DNA of 64,000 nt from Claveliimonas acetigenes (GTDB lineage Bacteria; Bacillota; Clostridia; Lachnospirales; Lachnospiraceae). The stretch spans positions 1 through 64,000 of the forward strand of contig NZ_JAOQJU010000018.1 of assembly GCF_025567385.1 (NCBI RefSeq). The letters are read 5' to 3'. Position numbers and translations under genes: made by a program. The notes under the pieces were generated by a model. It saw only the letters and a program-made list of their open reading frames with translations. It was not told where the DNA came from and did not search any database. Within the stretch, counting starts at the first letter, position 1. Each line of letters opens with the position of its first letter. This document shows positions 43,356 through 52,851 of the stretch, in pieces.

Positions 43356-45194
43356 ATGAAACTAAAAAAATGGGGAGCACTCTTACTTGCATTATGCATG
43401 ATATTCACGATGCTCCCAACAGTAGCCCTAGCGGCATCAGGGCCAGATGCGGAAAAGGAGGTTATCGAGAACGATTTAATCGTTCAGCTCCCTTCGCTTG
43501 ATAAACTGGTCGATACTCCGGCTTATGATTGGTTGGCTGTTAAGGCGGAACCAACGTGGGACGACGGTACTATTCTTGATGTTGTCAAAGTCACTCAGGA
43601 ATTTTACGACAGTACAGGCGAAAAAATGGCGGATACGGATACGTTCCAGAATAATAGTCGATACACGATGAAAATGACGTTCCAATCTTTTGCTTCTTAT
43701 TCTGGGGACTATTATTATGTACTGTCCGGAACAAACAACGTTTATGTAACCGTAAATGGCCAACGCGATTCTATGGATGTTACGGTAGGCGAGGACGCGA
43801 ATGGCAATCCGGTAATCACTGCCACTTATAATTTCTCAATTGGTACGCCTCAGGAAGTGGAGCCTGCGAAGATTGAATTAGACACCGTTTACAACATATC
43901 CGATCAGGCCGGACAATATTTATATTATCTGTATCAGCCGCCAAAAGACCAGACAGGCAATTACATTGGATACAGACTTTGGGTAGAGAATGCCTCCGGA
44001 CAAGTTAAAGGCTCAATTCTCGGAAACCATCCTACCTACTATACAACAGACAGCGATCCCATTTCGTTTTATGTACAGCCAGCCTCAGACAATGCTCGTT
44101 TTGAACTTGTGAAAATAAAGCGCATAAAAAACATGGAGCTTTTGTCGGTTCCTGACAGCGTCATCAAAGATATACAGGAAAACGGATCTGCCGCAACTTT
44201 AAAGGGATTAGAATTCAAAGTCACATATACAGAAGGTGGCACACAAACTTATTTATATGACGGGGAAGGAATTAAATGGACACCGGACGGACGTTCATAT
44301 TCATGTTTTTATGATGAAGAAACAAATGAAATAGAGATTTACTCATTTGATGATGTCGATTCCTTGTATACTGAAAGCTTTAAAGTATCTGAACAAGCAG
44401 AGAACAAAGTCAACATTACCGAAGGTCTCAGCGAAGTGACCGGTGATCTGAGCAATACGGAATACGATACCGTTGAAAAGATCGAAAGCAAGCTGACGGA
44501 AACCATCCTTTCCAACGAAGGGTATTCGGCGGATAATACCGTACTGTACGATATTGAGTTTGTAACCAGTGAGGATGGCGGTGAAACCTGGATTCCGGTC
44601 ACTGCCGAGAACTTCCCGGCAGAAGGCATTGAGGTAACACTTCCTTATCCGGAGGGAACCAATGGCACGGAATATGATTTTACCGTTGTCCATATGTTTG
44701 ATGAAGATGTGAACGGACACAAGGCCGGCGAAGTGGAGACCCCTGAAGTAACAGAGAGCGCGAACGGCATCTCCTTCCGCCTGACAGGCACCTCTCCTGT
44801 TATGCTCGGGTACAAGCCTCATACACATTCTTATGGCGGATGGACAGACTGCAAGGATGGCAGCAATCACCAGCGTACCTGCTCCTGCGGACATGTCCAG
44901 AAAGAAGCTCACGTTTGGGATGAAGGAAAAGTCACAAAGGAAGCCGCCAAAGATGCGGAAGGTATCAAAACGTATACCTGTAAGACCTGTGGCGCGACAA
45001 GAACGGAAAGCATCCCTAAATTGACTTCCGGCACAACGCCATCTACGCCTGGCGATTCTGCAAATCCGAACACGGATACAACATCACCAAAGACCGGAGA
45101 TTCAGCGAACATTGCTTTGTGGATAATCGTTATGCTCGTATCTGCGGCTGGATTAAGCTGTACTTATTTTGTAAGACGAAAAAACAAAATCTAA
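43356..45194 (+). CDS. Cell-wall-anchored surface protein with SPKTG sorting signal
   Basis: At 612 residues, it has a signal peptide (about 1-28, ending TVALAAS) and a long extracellular part without a domain I recognise. Two beta-rich segments occur (one around FYDSTGEKMADTD, one around LSEVTGDLSNTEYDTVEKIE). A CxC-rich module near 500-555 (CSCGHVQKEAHVWDEG, YTCKTCGATRTE) is of a type often seen in clostridial surface proteins. The end is a sortase-like signal: SPKTGD, a hydrophobic stretch (about 583-605) and the basic tail RRKNK. AAGGAGG eight bases before the ATG at 43356 fixes the start. A strong terminator follows. The style is plainly Firmicute, in contrast to the genes after 50 kb. 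Confidence 0.85.
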   Translation: MKLKKWGALLLALCMIFTMLPTVALAASGPDAEKEVIENDLIVQLPSLDKLVDTPAYDWLAVKAEPTWDDGTILDVVKVTQEFYDSTGEKMADTDTFQNNSRYTMKMTFQSFASYSGDYYYVLSGTNNVYVTVNGQRDSMDVTVGEDANGNPVITATYNFSIGTPQEVEPAKIELDTVYNISDQAGQYLYYLYQPPKDQTGNYIGYRLWVENASGQVKGSILGNHPTYYTTDSDPISFYVQPASDNARFELVKIKRIKNMELLSVPDSVIKDIQENGSAATLKGLEFKVTYTEGGTQTYLYDGEGIKWTPDGRSYSCFYDEETNEIEIYSFDDVDSLYTESFKVSEQAENKVNITEGLSEVTGDLSNTEYDTVEKIESKLTETILSNEGYSADNTVLYDIEFVTSEDGGETWIPVTAENFPAEGIEVTLPYPEGTNGTEYDFTVVHMFDEDVNGHKAGEVETPEVTESANGISFRLTGTSPVMLGYKPHTHSYGGWTDCKDGSNHQRTCSCGHVQKEAHVWDEGKVTKEAAKDAEGIKTYTCKTCGATRTESIPKLTSGTTPSTPGDSANPNTDTTSPKTGDSANIALWIIVMLVSAAGLSCTYFVRRKNKI

Positions 45195-45212
45195 TCATTA
45201 ATCAATGATAAC

Positions 45213-45270
45213 ATGCCCACAAGCGAAAGGATATTTCCTATGTCCCGCGATTGTGGGCATGATTTTTTAT
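45213..45270 (+). terminator. Terminator after the surface protein
   Basis: ATGCCCACAA and TTGTGGGCAT form a ten-pair stem around a 28-base loop, followed by GATTTTTTA. Confidence 0.8.
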
Positions 45271-45326
45271 TCGTTACTCCTATTCCAAGAAACTACCCTT
45301 TTGTGTAGGGCGGATTTGACCTTTCA

Positions 45327-45335
45327 TGCTATAAT
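45327..45335 (+). promoter_or_regulatory. Extended -10 promoter of the sensor/kinase/regulator operon
   Basis: TG-C-TATAAT (45327-45335), 60 bases before the ATG at 45396. A good -35 box at the right distance is lacking, as is usual with an extended -10. Confidence 0.6.
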
Positions 45336-45395
45336 ATTCTTATCGTTATCTAACTGCGCAGATTGGTTAGAATCATTTTTCTAAGGGGGGATAAA

Positions 45396-47036
45396 ATGAG
45401 CGAGCGTAAAAAATCCATTGTCCGGCTTTTTGCAGCGGCAGTGCTACTGTTTGTAGTCTCCGCATACCGGCAACTCAGTATGCGATACTTACCGGAGGAT
45501 TTTCTGCGTCCATATCTTGTCTGGGCGGTTTATATGTTCCTGCTTTTTAGCTGGCAGCATACAATTACGACGAAAATCACACAGAAAACCATGCGCAACC
45601 ACCTGACTGCCCAAAATATCGTCAGTATCCTGTATTTAACGGTCCGCTTCGTTCAGGATGCTTTCCTCTATGTCAATATTCCATGGATGCGCTTTACCGG
45701 ATACTTTATCAATATCGCGGCTGTCTTCATACCACTGTTCGGGTTTTACAGCGCATTCTATCTCGGCAAGCCGGAGGATTACCAGATCAGCAAAAAGTGG
45801 TATCTGCTCCTAATCCCGGCATATTTTCTGAGCATGCTGGCACTAACCAACGATTTGCATCACTTTTTCTATTACATTGTGCCGGAGGAACCCCAGCCAA
45901 ATTTGTATTTTCATCCATACATCGGCACATATATCATCTATCTGTGGGGATTGTGGATGATCGGGCATCAGGTATATGTGATTTATCAGCGAAATGATAC
46001 GACAAAGTCAGACCCGCTTTACCGAAAGTTGATTCCCTTCTACGAGCCGATCCTACTGTTTCTATTTAGTATTCCTTATGCTGCTACGGCCTACGTGGTG
46101 CGGTTTGAGCTTGTGGAATATTCGGCGGGATTGATTTTCATCATCGTGCTTTGTTGGCAGCTCTATATTTTGACGGGGCTGATTCCCGTCAACACGCAGT
46201 ACGAGGAAGTATTCCGGCGGTCTACGGTGGCAATGCAAATTCTTTCATCGAACGATGAGCGGATTGCAGTATCGGAAAATGCGGCGGAAATCACGCCTGC
46301 TATGCTGGAAGCTCTAAAGCAAAATCAGCATTTTTCTGCTACGGAAGATATTACCATGAACCTGCACCAAATCCCGGGCGGGTATATGGTCTGGCAAACC
46401 GATCTCTCGCAGATCAATCAGGCTTTACGAGAGCTTCAGAGTCTAAATGCAGAATTGGAAGAAAAGAGAGATCTTCTGGCGCAGGAAATCCGCATTCAAT
46501 CGGATGAGACAAGTATTCAGGCACGCAATGATATTTACGACAGTCTGTCCGCGGAGGTGACCGGGCAGCTTGCTTCGCTGACAACGCTTTTATCGAAAGA
46601 ATCCCTTACGGCGGATGACTGGAACCGCATCTGCCTCATCGGCACCTATATCAAACGCTTCTGCAACCTACAGCTCACTTATCAGGAACAGCAGATGATT
46701 CCGATGGGTGATTTAGCAATCAGCTTACAGGATATGGCGAAAGGTATGAAGAATCTTGGGATTCAGACAAGCTTGGATTTTTGCCCCACGTCGAATTTGG
46801 AACCGGAGTTGATTCTCCTCATTATGAAAACTTTGGAAGAGATTTTAGAGAAGGCAGATTTTCGTTTGTCTTCTGTGGTAATCCAAATCAGCGACAAGGT
46901 TTGCTTTGAGATTACCGGTACAGATCGCGAGTTTGTTCCTCGCTTTTTAGAGGGAGGATATCGTCTTCAGACAGTAAAGGTTCCGACAGGCTATCGGCTT
47001 CTGCTCTTGCAGGAGGGAGAGGGGGTGCAGTCATGA
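45396..47036 (+). CDS. Seven-helix sensor protein with degenerate kinase-like domain
   Basis: This 546-residue protein has about seven to eight membrane helices in its first 270 residues. A linker and coiled coil (LRELQSLNAELEEKRDLLAQ) follow, then a C-terminal domain that looks like a histidine-kinase core without its working parts. Where the H-box is expected the sequence reads NDIYDSLSAEVTGQLASL with no histidine, and the ATP-lid glycines are absent. The real kinase is coded by the next gene, which overlaps by four bases. So this may sense the signal and act as a pseudokinase partner. The ATG at 45396 after GGGGGGATAAA is chosen over an ATG at 45363. The signal is not evident. Confidence 0.75.
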   Translation: MSERKKSIVRLFAAAVLLFVVSAYRQLSMRYLPEDFLRPYLVWAVYMFLLFSWQHTITTKITQKTMRNHLTAQNIVSILYLTVRFVQDAFLYVNIPWMRFTGYFINIAAVFIPLFGFYSAFYLGKPEDYQISKKWYLLLIPAYFLSMLALTNDLHHFFYYIVPEEPQPNLYFHPYIGTYIIYLWGLWMIGHQVYVIYQRNDTTKSDPLYRKLIPFYEPILLFLFSIPYAATAYVVRFELVEYSAGLIFIIVLCWQLYILTGLIPVNTQYEEVFRRSTVAMQILSSNDERIAVSENAAEITPAMLEALKQNQHFSATEDITMNLHQIPGGYMVWQTDLSQINQALRELQSLNAELEEKRDLLAQEIRIQSDETSIQARNDIYDSLSAEVTGQLASLTTLLSKESLTADDWNRICLIGTYIKRFCNLQLTYQEQQMIPMGDLAISLQDMAKGMKNLGIQTSLDFCPTSNLEPELILLIMKTLEEILEKADFRLSSVVIQISDKVCFEITGTDREFVPRFLEGGYRLQTVKVPTGYRLLLLQEGEGVQS

Positions 47037-48064
47037 AAAAGAAACCATCGGCGAAAATGATCAAAAAGGCAATCGACTCTTATCCCGGCGGAATCTGTTT
47101 TTCCGCGCTGGATGGCCGGGTCATTCTCGTCAATGAGAAGATGAACAAGCTGGTATTGGAACTGACCGGACACACGATTCTGAACGCAAAGGTAGCGTGG
47201 GATGAACTCGCAAGCTTTTCCAGTAACGGCAAGGCGGAAAAGCTGACCCAATCCTGGCTACCGAAAGAGCCGGACAATGGAAACGGGAACACCCACCAAC
47301 AGTTGTTCTTCTGCTTCTCCGACAGCTCGGTCTGGCATTTTGAACTGAGATTTCTTGATCCCAATACCGTTCAGATTGAGGCGGCGGAAATTACCGGGCT
47401 CTACCGGCTCAGCGAAGAACTGTACGAGAATACCATTCGACTGCAGGAGATGCAAAAGCGGCAGAAAGCCTTGCTGGAAAGCATCGTGGAAGTCAATTTG
47501 AATAAAGAGATTCTTGCCGCGAAAATGCATATCCATGATGAGCTGGGGCATTGTTTGCTGGCCACCACTAAGGCGATTACGGAAGACCGTCTGGCTGAGA
47601 ATGCCGACACACTGCGGAAAAGCTGGAACAGTACCATTCAGGATTTTTCCAATATTTCTACCGTGTGGACGGTTCCCGATTCCTCTCTGCAGTCTGAACT
47701 GATGCAGGTTGCGGAGCTGATTGGCTGTAAGGTTACCTTCCTTGGAGAACAGCCCAAAAGCCGCAAGGCATTGCAATTACTATATGCCGCCGTTCGAGAG
47801 GCACTCACCAATGCGGTACGCCATGCGGATGCTACGGAACTGACGGTAAAAATCGAGCAGGACGAGAAAAGTTATCATATAGAGATATCCGACAACGGCG
47901 GCGTATCTGTTTCAAGTATTACCGAGGGCAATGGCCTCAGCGCATTGCGTCAGCGGCTGGAGCAGGAAGGAGCTACCCTGAAGGTACTCTGCGACAACAG
48001 TGTTTCCCTGCTTGTGGATATTCCCTTTGATTTTGACGAAGCTCAGAAAGGAGGACGAAAATGA
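47033..48064 (+). CDS. Soluble sensor histidine kinase (HisKA_3-like)
   Basis: This 343-residue protein without membrane helices opens with a PAS-like region (about 10-120; GGICFSALDGRVILVNEKM), then a coiled coil. The phospho-acceptor H-box is IHDELGHCLLATTKA, and the ATPase domain has an N-box REALTNAVRHADA, D-box ISDNGG and G-box GNGLSALRQRL. HDELGH is the HisKA_3-type acceptor that pairs with LuxR/NarL-type regulators, and one follows immediately, overlapping by four bases. Lacking a membrane part of its own, it probably takes its signal from the seven-helix protein coded just upstream. Confidence 0.88.
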   Translation: MKKKPSAKMIKKAIDSYPGGICFSALDGRVILVNEKMNKLVLELTGHTILNAKVAWDELASFSSNGKAEKLTQSWLPKEPDNGNGNTHQQLFFCFSDSSVWHFELRFLDPNTVQIEAAEITGLYRLSEELYENTIRLQEMQKRQKALLESIVEVNLNKEILAAKMHIHDELGHCLLATTKAITEDRLAENADTLRKSWNSTIQDFSNISTVWTVPDSSLQSELMQVAELIGCKVTFLGEQPKSRKALQLLYAAVREALTNAVRHADATELTVKIEQDEKSYHIEISDNGGVSVSSITEGNGLSALRQRLEQEGATLKVLCDNSVSLLVDIPFDFDEAQKGGRK

Positions 48065-48684
48065 TACAGGTTTTAGTAGTAGAAGATTCCAGGATTACCC
48101 AGGACGCCATTGAAAGTCAGATTGCCAAATCAGAAAGATATGTCCTGTACGCCTCCATAGAAAATGCAGCGAATGCAGAAATTGCCTGTCTGCGCGGGTG
48201 TGTCGATTTAATCCTGATGGATGTCTGTACGGCTGATGAAGAATCCGGTCTCAAAGCTGCGTCAAAAATCAAACAGTACAACCCTAAAATTAAAATTATT
48301 ATTATGACCTCCATGCCGGAACATTCCTTTATCCAAAAGGCAAAAGCTTGCGGCTGTAACGGCTTTTGGTACAAGGAATATGGCAGTACCACTTTGCTGG
48401 AGGTTTGTGACCGGGTGATGAATGGCGAATATGTTTACCCCGAGGGCACACCGATGATTCGTATCGGGTACAGCAACAGCACTGAGTTTACCAATCGGGA
48501 ATTTGATATTATCCGGGAGCTTGCACAAGGCAGGAAATACGAAGAAATCGCGGCAGATCTGGATATTACGCAAAATACCGTCAAGTATCACATCAAGAAC
48601 ATTTTACAGAAAACAGGCTACCAGAACACCCTGCAGTTGGTAGCCGAGGTGGTAGAAAAACGGTTGATTTTACCGAAGTATTAA
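48061..48684 (+). CDS. NarL/LuxR-family response regulator
   Basis: This 207-residue protein has a receiver domain with the acidic residues VVEDS (about 5-9), phospho-acceptor in LILMDVCTADEESG, IIMTSMPE and a lysine in GFWYKEYG. The LuxR-type HTH is REFDIIRELAQGRKYEEIAA with DITQNTVKYHIKNILQKTG. It completes the three-gene sensor-kinase-regulator operon. Its last 88 codons recur almost unchanged at 49366-49652, after one intervening gene. Targets are not known; the surface protein gene upstream is one possibility. Confidence 0.92.
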   Translation: MIQVLVVEDSRITQDAIESQIAKSERYVLYASIENAANAEIACLRGCVDLILMDVCTADEESGLKAASKIKQYNPKIKIIIMTSMPEHSFIQKAKACGCNGFWYKEYGSTTLLEVCDRVMNGEYVYPEGTPMIRIGYSNSTEFTNREFDIIRELAQGRKYEEIAADLDITQNTVKYHIKNILQKTGYQNTLQLVAEVVEKRLILPKY

Positions 48685-48695
48685 GGAGGATAAAA

Positions 48696-49364
48696 ATGGG
48701 AAATTTAACAGAACATTATAATAAATTGAAGTCTGACGAACAGGAACGAAAGAATAGGAATGATTACTACAGAGATGTCATGAATAAAACGCCGTATTTG
48801 ATTGAAATGCACAAACATAATTCAAATAGTGAAGGGTATCTGCTTGACTATGAGAAATCTCTGGCCTTGCAGATCACTTTGGAGCAGCAGCGGTTATTTG
48901 AGGAAGCGATCTCACTAATCAGTGATGACAAGTGGGTAACACCCCCTGTTCCAACGATAGATGACATTGACATAGTAAACATTAACAACTCTTGCAAAAA
49001 AGCTCAGTTCGATTACTGTGCTTCCGGAAAATTTCGCTGGGCAGACGGAAGCATACATCATACTCCTTGTGGCTGCCGTTTTGAAAAGCGTTATGATGTC
49101 AAAAGCGGTTTTATTGGCTCTCTGGGGAACGAGAAGAGACGAAATAAAGCACGAATGGAATGTTTTTCCGAAGTGCAAGAGTATTATCATCTTCTTCAAG
49201 AGGCGGCTTCTGGTTCGCAAGAGTATGTTCGGTTAAGCTTTAACGGCAACCGTGACACCGCGTATTTATATAAAGACGGGTCAATCTTTGCAAGAAACAA
49301 ATATATCATCGAAGAAATGTCTATAGAAGATTTGGAGCAATGGCTTGCTCGAGCATTGCCTTAG
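48696..49364 (+). CDS. Unrecognised protein between two response-regulator tails
   Basis: I do not recognise this 222-residue protein. It is soluble and charged. The N-terminal 70 residues look helical; the middle has a cysteine group (SCKKAQFDYCASGKFRW; HHTPCGCRF), which could bind metal. The end is SFNGNRDTAYLYKDGSIFAR and then an acidic helix. AAGGAGG stands eight bases before the ATG at 48696. It begins 12 bases after the response regulator and is followed by a second copy of that regulator's 3' end, so it seems to have entered by a duplication or recombination event. Confidence 0.65.
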   Translation: MGNLTEHYNKLKSDEQERKNRNDYYRDVMNKTPYLIEMHKHNSNSEGYLLDYEKSLALQITLEQQRLFEEAISLISDDKWVTPPVPTIDDIDIVNINNSCKKAQFDYCASGKFRWADGSIHHTPCGCRFEKRYDVKSGFIGSLGNEKRRNKARMECFSEVQEYYHLLQEAASGSQEYVRLSFNGNRDTAYLYKDGSIFARNKYIIEEMSIEDLEQWLARALP

Positions 49365-49365
49365 T

Positions 49366-49652
49366 GGAGGGTCTGCAGCCGGGTGATGAACGGCGAATAC
49401 ATTTACCCCGAGGACGCGCCAATGATTCGTATCGGGTACAGCAACAGCACTGAGTTTACCAATCGGGAATTTGATATTATCCGGGAGCTTGCACAAGGCA
49501 GGAAATACGAAGAAATCGCGGCAGATCTGGATATTACGCAAAATACCGTCAAGTATCACATCAAGAACATTTTACAGAAAACAGGCTACCAGAACACCCT
49601 GCAGTTGGTAGCCGAGGTGGTAGAAAAGCGGCTGATTCTGCCAAAATATTAA
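49366..49652 (+). pseudogene. Duplicated 3' end of the response regulator gene (HTH part only)
   Basis: From about 49374 on the DNA repeats 48407-48684 with few changes (VMNGEYVYPEGTP becomes MMNGEYIYPEDAP; the HTH is identical to the end RLILPKY). The receiver domain is missing and no ribosome site stands before the GTG/ATG near 49383, so it is most likely a remnant, though an intact HTH could still be made from internal initiation. Confidence 0.8.
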
Positions 49653-49723
49653 TTAAGAATCCACTGGACTTCCTGCCCAATATGCCGTAAGCTATACTTC
49701 TAAAAAGGAAAGGTGGGGTTATT

Positions 49724-50125
49724 ATGGTTTGTACTTATGAAGAATATTTAAAGCAGCCAAAAGCGATTACATTTGAAAAAATGCAAACGATCCATGCGGA
49801 AATGCTCGCCGAGATTGGCGCAGATGTGGAAGCGCTGGAGTTATATGATGAGTTAATGAAGGTTGCAACTCGCTATGCTATAATCCGAGCAAATTGGCTA
49901 CTGCTTAGCCGCGAAGAGAAAAATGAGCAAGACTCCGGCAGAACTTCCTGCCACAACTCCGTGATCACGCATTTTAATATGCTGGCGCGCTATTTAAAAC
50001 AGCAAGGCAAAGCCGCCGCATGGCGTGACGAACTTGGCTATGAAGAGGATAATCCATATAACCGCAAAGCCATCGGAGACTTCGCCTGCTATTTAGCTTT
50101 CGTGAATGGAATAAATGCAAGATAA
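49724..50125 (+). CDS. Unrecognised small soluble protein
   Basis: This 133-residue protein appears helical throughout (FEKMQTIHAEMLAEIGADVE, ALELYDELMKVATRYAIIRA, then a segment with HFNMLARYLKQQGK). It resembles uncharacterised Clostridia proteins but I cannot name a family with confidence. AAAGGTGGGG lies about seven bases before the ATG at 49724 and a clear terminator follows its stop. It is the last gene of Firmicute type before the content changes. Confidence 0.65.
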   Translation: MVCTYEEYLKQPKAITFEKMQTIHAEMLAEIGADVEALELYDELMKVATRYAIIRANWLLLSREEKNEQDSGRTSCHNSVITHFNMLARYLKQQGKAAAWRDELGYEEDNPYNRKAIGDFACYLAFVNGINAR

Positions 50126-50132
50126 TTTTTAA

Positions 50133-50160
50133 ACCGCCGAGTTAAACTCGGCGGTATTTT
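50133..50160 (+). terminator. Terminator after the 49724 gene; near the second content break
   Basis: ACCGCCGAGTT and AACTCGGCGGT form an 11-pair stem with a one-base loop, followed by ATTTT. The next 90 bases (50161-50251) hold no gene and lie where gene character changes. Confidence 0.85.
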
Positions 50161-50251
50161 ACTCGCATGGACATTGTCTGCATTTTATTTCATGAATGGC
50201 ATTATTCCCGTAGTGTCGGATTAGCGGAGCTTCTTGTATCGTTACTTTAGC

Positions 50252-52849
50252 TTATTGAATATTCTCTAATCTCGCAATAAATTCCGCTCTTTTTTCTTCG
50301 TTATAGAAAGGCATGCCAATAATTCTTGTATCTTCATTCTCAAAGAAAATATGGGAGTCGCTTTTTTCGGTAATCTCAAGCAAAAAATCCTCTTTCCATT
50401 TATCTCTTTCGAGGAGTTGGCCACCCTTTGGCTCGATAAATATTTGCCACGATACATTTCCAGTTTTCCTGTCATTAGCAAATAGCAAGAAGTCCGGCTC
50501 AAATGCTCGTCCGTCGTCAAATGAATATATCGTAACAGCCTTTTCGTTGCGCAAGAGATAGATGTCGCTCCATTTTTCAGAAAGATTCTCTATCATGCTA
50601 TCTAGTGTTACAACAAGTGATTTTTCTTCGCTAGTTCCGTAATTTTCCTTATATGCGTACCAGTCTTTTTGTGCAAGATTTAACCTGTATTTTGGATTTT
50701 GCGCAATGAATTGAGGTATGCCATATTCCTTATCACTTCCAGCATCTACGGTATGATACTTACGTCTTATTGAATCTTTGAACAGCTGCGATATCGGTTT
50801 AGCAATAAACTGCTCGGTTCCTATATATCGTTCGTCATTCTGGTCAATTTGAGCTTCTATGACTGAAAGAACATATTCAGCTATATATAGCTTTTGTCGA
50901 GAAGTTAGGCTATTCTTGGTATTTTTTGAGCCCGTGACAATTATTTTTACTTTGCCAACCATAGTCATAAACTCTTCAATACTATTTAAAGCGAATATCT
51001 TTTTAGATATCCGGTTGAATCGAAACGCCTTATTCTTTGCGATAGCATGGCGGAGTATATTAGCCGGGATTAATCTACCAAAATCAAATTCAAGATTTAC
51101 TATCTCGTCTGCACTATAATGCTCATTTTGGACTTCATCAAAAACCGACGTTATATGCCCAATGTTTGTAGGAAGAGATATTTCGACAATCTTCGGAAAA
51201 TCAAAACCATATAGAGTAGCCTTGCGAATATCTTTAATAGATGCTTCGGTTCGCGATACGCGCTCATTTATATACACAACGCCATCGGTATAGGTTCGCG
51301 TCTTCTTAAAGGATTCTTTTAATTCTAATGTCCTTTCGACGTAATTCTCATCCATTAATCCAGACGTGACTAATGCTTGTCGAATTTCTTGAATATATTT
51401 TGGATTACTTGCCGAGTGATAATGAAGTTGCTCTATGAGCCGAAGTTCTTCATTTTCGTTGTTGTCGAACTTCCGGACATATTTCTGCTCAGGGTTATCT
51501 ACTACGAATGGATAGTAGCGTGCTCCACGACCAATAAGCTGCGCTTCTCTAATCGTTGTCTTTCCCGGAGCGCCATTCCTTGCATCGCGAGTATCATATA
51601 ACCGAACGATATCAAAAAGATTTAAGACATCCCATCCCTCATTTAGCATATCTACGGCGAAAATTGCACGAATTTCATTGTCCTTATCTTCGAGAGAATT
51701 CAGCCTAATCTGCTTGTCTGAATCAATATTATTGCCATCTATGAGGAGTAGCCGTTCCGACATAAAATCGTTCTTTAATTCCTCAACAATATCAGTCAAT
51801 TCTAGGTTAATCTTTTTAAAAGCGTCTGCCAATATATTTGAAGCACCGGATTTCTGCTCTATTAAGTCATTTACTGACAAAGAAGTTATTAGTTCCCTAA
51901 ACATTCGAAAATTAGCTTTGTTTTCTGCGATGGTTTTCGATTTAAATAAAACAACTGGCTTTAGCCAAATACCATGCCTGAGAGCAACTTTCTTTCGGTA
52001 TTGCGAAATAATAATCGCTTGAAGCATACGGCTCCTAAGATCAGAGTCGACATCGTAGATGAAGACATCCTTGCTGTAGCCATCTTGACGAAAGTTTTTT
52101 AGGTCATATCTGTAGATAATACGGTCGAAATATTTATAGTAAATATTTGGATCTTCTAAATCAATTGTTGCTGTAAATTCAAGGAGGATGGGATCTTTCG
52201 CAATATCCATAATATTAGAAATAGTCGACTCCCAACTACGGTTATCTTCTAAATCATCTTTTGACAGAAGCGTAGAGGAATTATTATGATGCGCTTCATC
52301 GCCGATTAATACAATTTTCTTATTATCGAACTCTTCATATGAAAGCTTATTTTCGCGAGGAATATTCAGATCTGTATGTAATCCTTGAATGGTCGTGAAA
52401 ATAATATTAATTGCATTATTATCTGTCTCAGAAAAATTCTCAACCTCGCAAATCTCAACTTTCTCGCCATCAATTTGAATATTATTCGAAAACAAATATT
52501 TGCTACTTCCGGGATTGGAGAAGTTATCTCGCGTCTTCTCGATGATATTCTTGCTGTTTACAAAGTAGATAAAATTCCGATAGCCTCGCTTATACAGATC
52601 AAGTATAAGGCTCGCCATAATTAAAGTCTTACCAGAACCAGTTGCCATATTAAATAACAACTGAATTGGAACTTTTTTGTTTACCGAATCATTATCTATA
52701 TAGTGCATCCATCTGCCAATGGCTTGTTCTTGGTATGGACGTAATTTATGGGAGAGGTTCTCACGAATATGCTTAGGCGTCGACGGGAAAGATATTCCCG
52801 ATGCCGTCACCATGTTATATTTCTCGTATAGTGGTTTATCTGGAGTCAT
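50252..52849 (-). CDS. Type III restriction enzyme, Res subunit
   Basis: This 865-residue helicase-nuclease cuts DNA when two unmodified sites are met head-to-head. Motif I is MATGSGKT near residue 72, the DExH box is IGDEAHHN near residue 184, and motif VI region IREAQLIGRGARY lies further on. At the C-terminus the PD-(D/E)xK nuclease core is visible: FEPDFLL followed after a short gap by IFIEPKGG. The start ATG at 52849 has GGAG upstream, two bases past the mod stop codon, so the pair is one operon. The protein is complete and unlike the Res fragment at 42833-43015. Confidence 0.9.
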   Translation of the reverse strand: MTPDKPLYEKYNMVTASGISFPSTPKHIRENLSHKLRPYQEQAIGRWMHYIDNDSVNKKVPIQLLFNMATGSGKTLIMASLILDLYKRGYRNFIYFVNSKNIIEKTRDNFSNPGSSKYLFSNNIQIDGEKVEICEVENFSETDNNAINIIFTTIQGLHTDLNIPRENKLSYEEFDNKKIVLIGDEAHHNNSSTLLSKDDLEDNRSWESTISNIMDIAKDPILLEFTATIDLEDPNIYYKYFDRIIYRYDLKNFRQDGYSKDVFIYDVDSDLRSRMLQAIIISQYRKKVALRHGIWLKPVVLFKSKTIAENKANFRMFRELITSLSVNDLIEQKSGASNILADAFKKINLELTDIVEELKNDFMSERLLLIDGNNIDSDKQIRLNSLEDKDNEIRAIFAVDMLNEGWDVLNLFDIVRLYDTRDARNGAPGKTTIREAQLIGRGARYYPFVVDNPEQKYVRKFDNNENEELRLIEQLHYHSASNPKYIQEIRQALVTSGLMDENYVERTLELKESFKKTRTYTDGVVYINERVSRTEASIKDIRKATLYGFDFPKIVEISLPTNIGHITSVFDEVQNEHYSADEIVNLEFDFGRLIPANILRHAIAKNKAFRFNRISKKIFALNSIEEFMTMVGKVKIIVTGSKNTKNSLTSRQKLYIAEYVLSVIEAQIDQNDERYIGTEQFIAKPISQLFKDSIRRKYHTVDAGSDKEYGIPQFIAQNPKYRLNLAQKDWYAYKENYGTSEEKSLVVTLDSMIENLSEKWSDIYLLRNEKAVTIYSFDDGRAFEPDFLLFANDRKTGNVSWQIFIEPKGGQLLERDKWKEDFLLEITEKSDSHIFFENEDTRIIGMPFYNEEKRAEFIARLENIQ

Positions 52850-52851
52850 TT

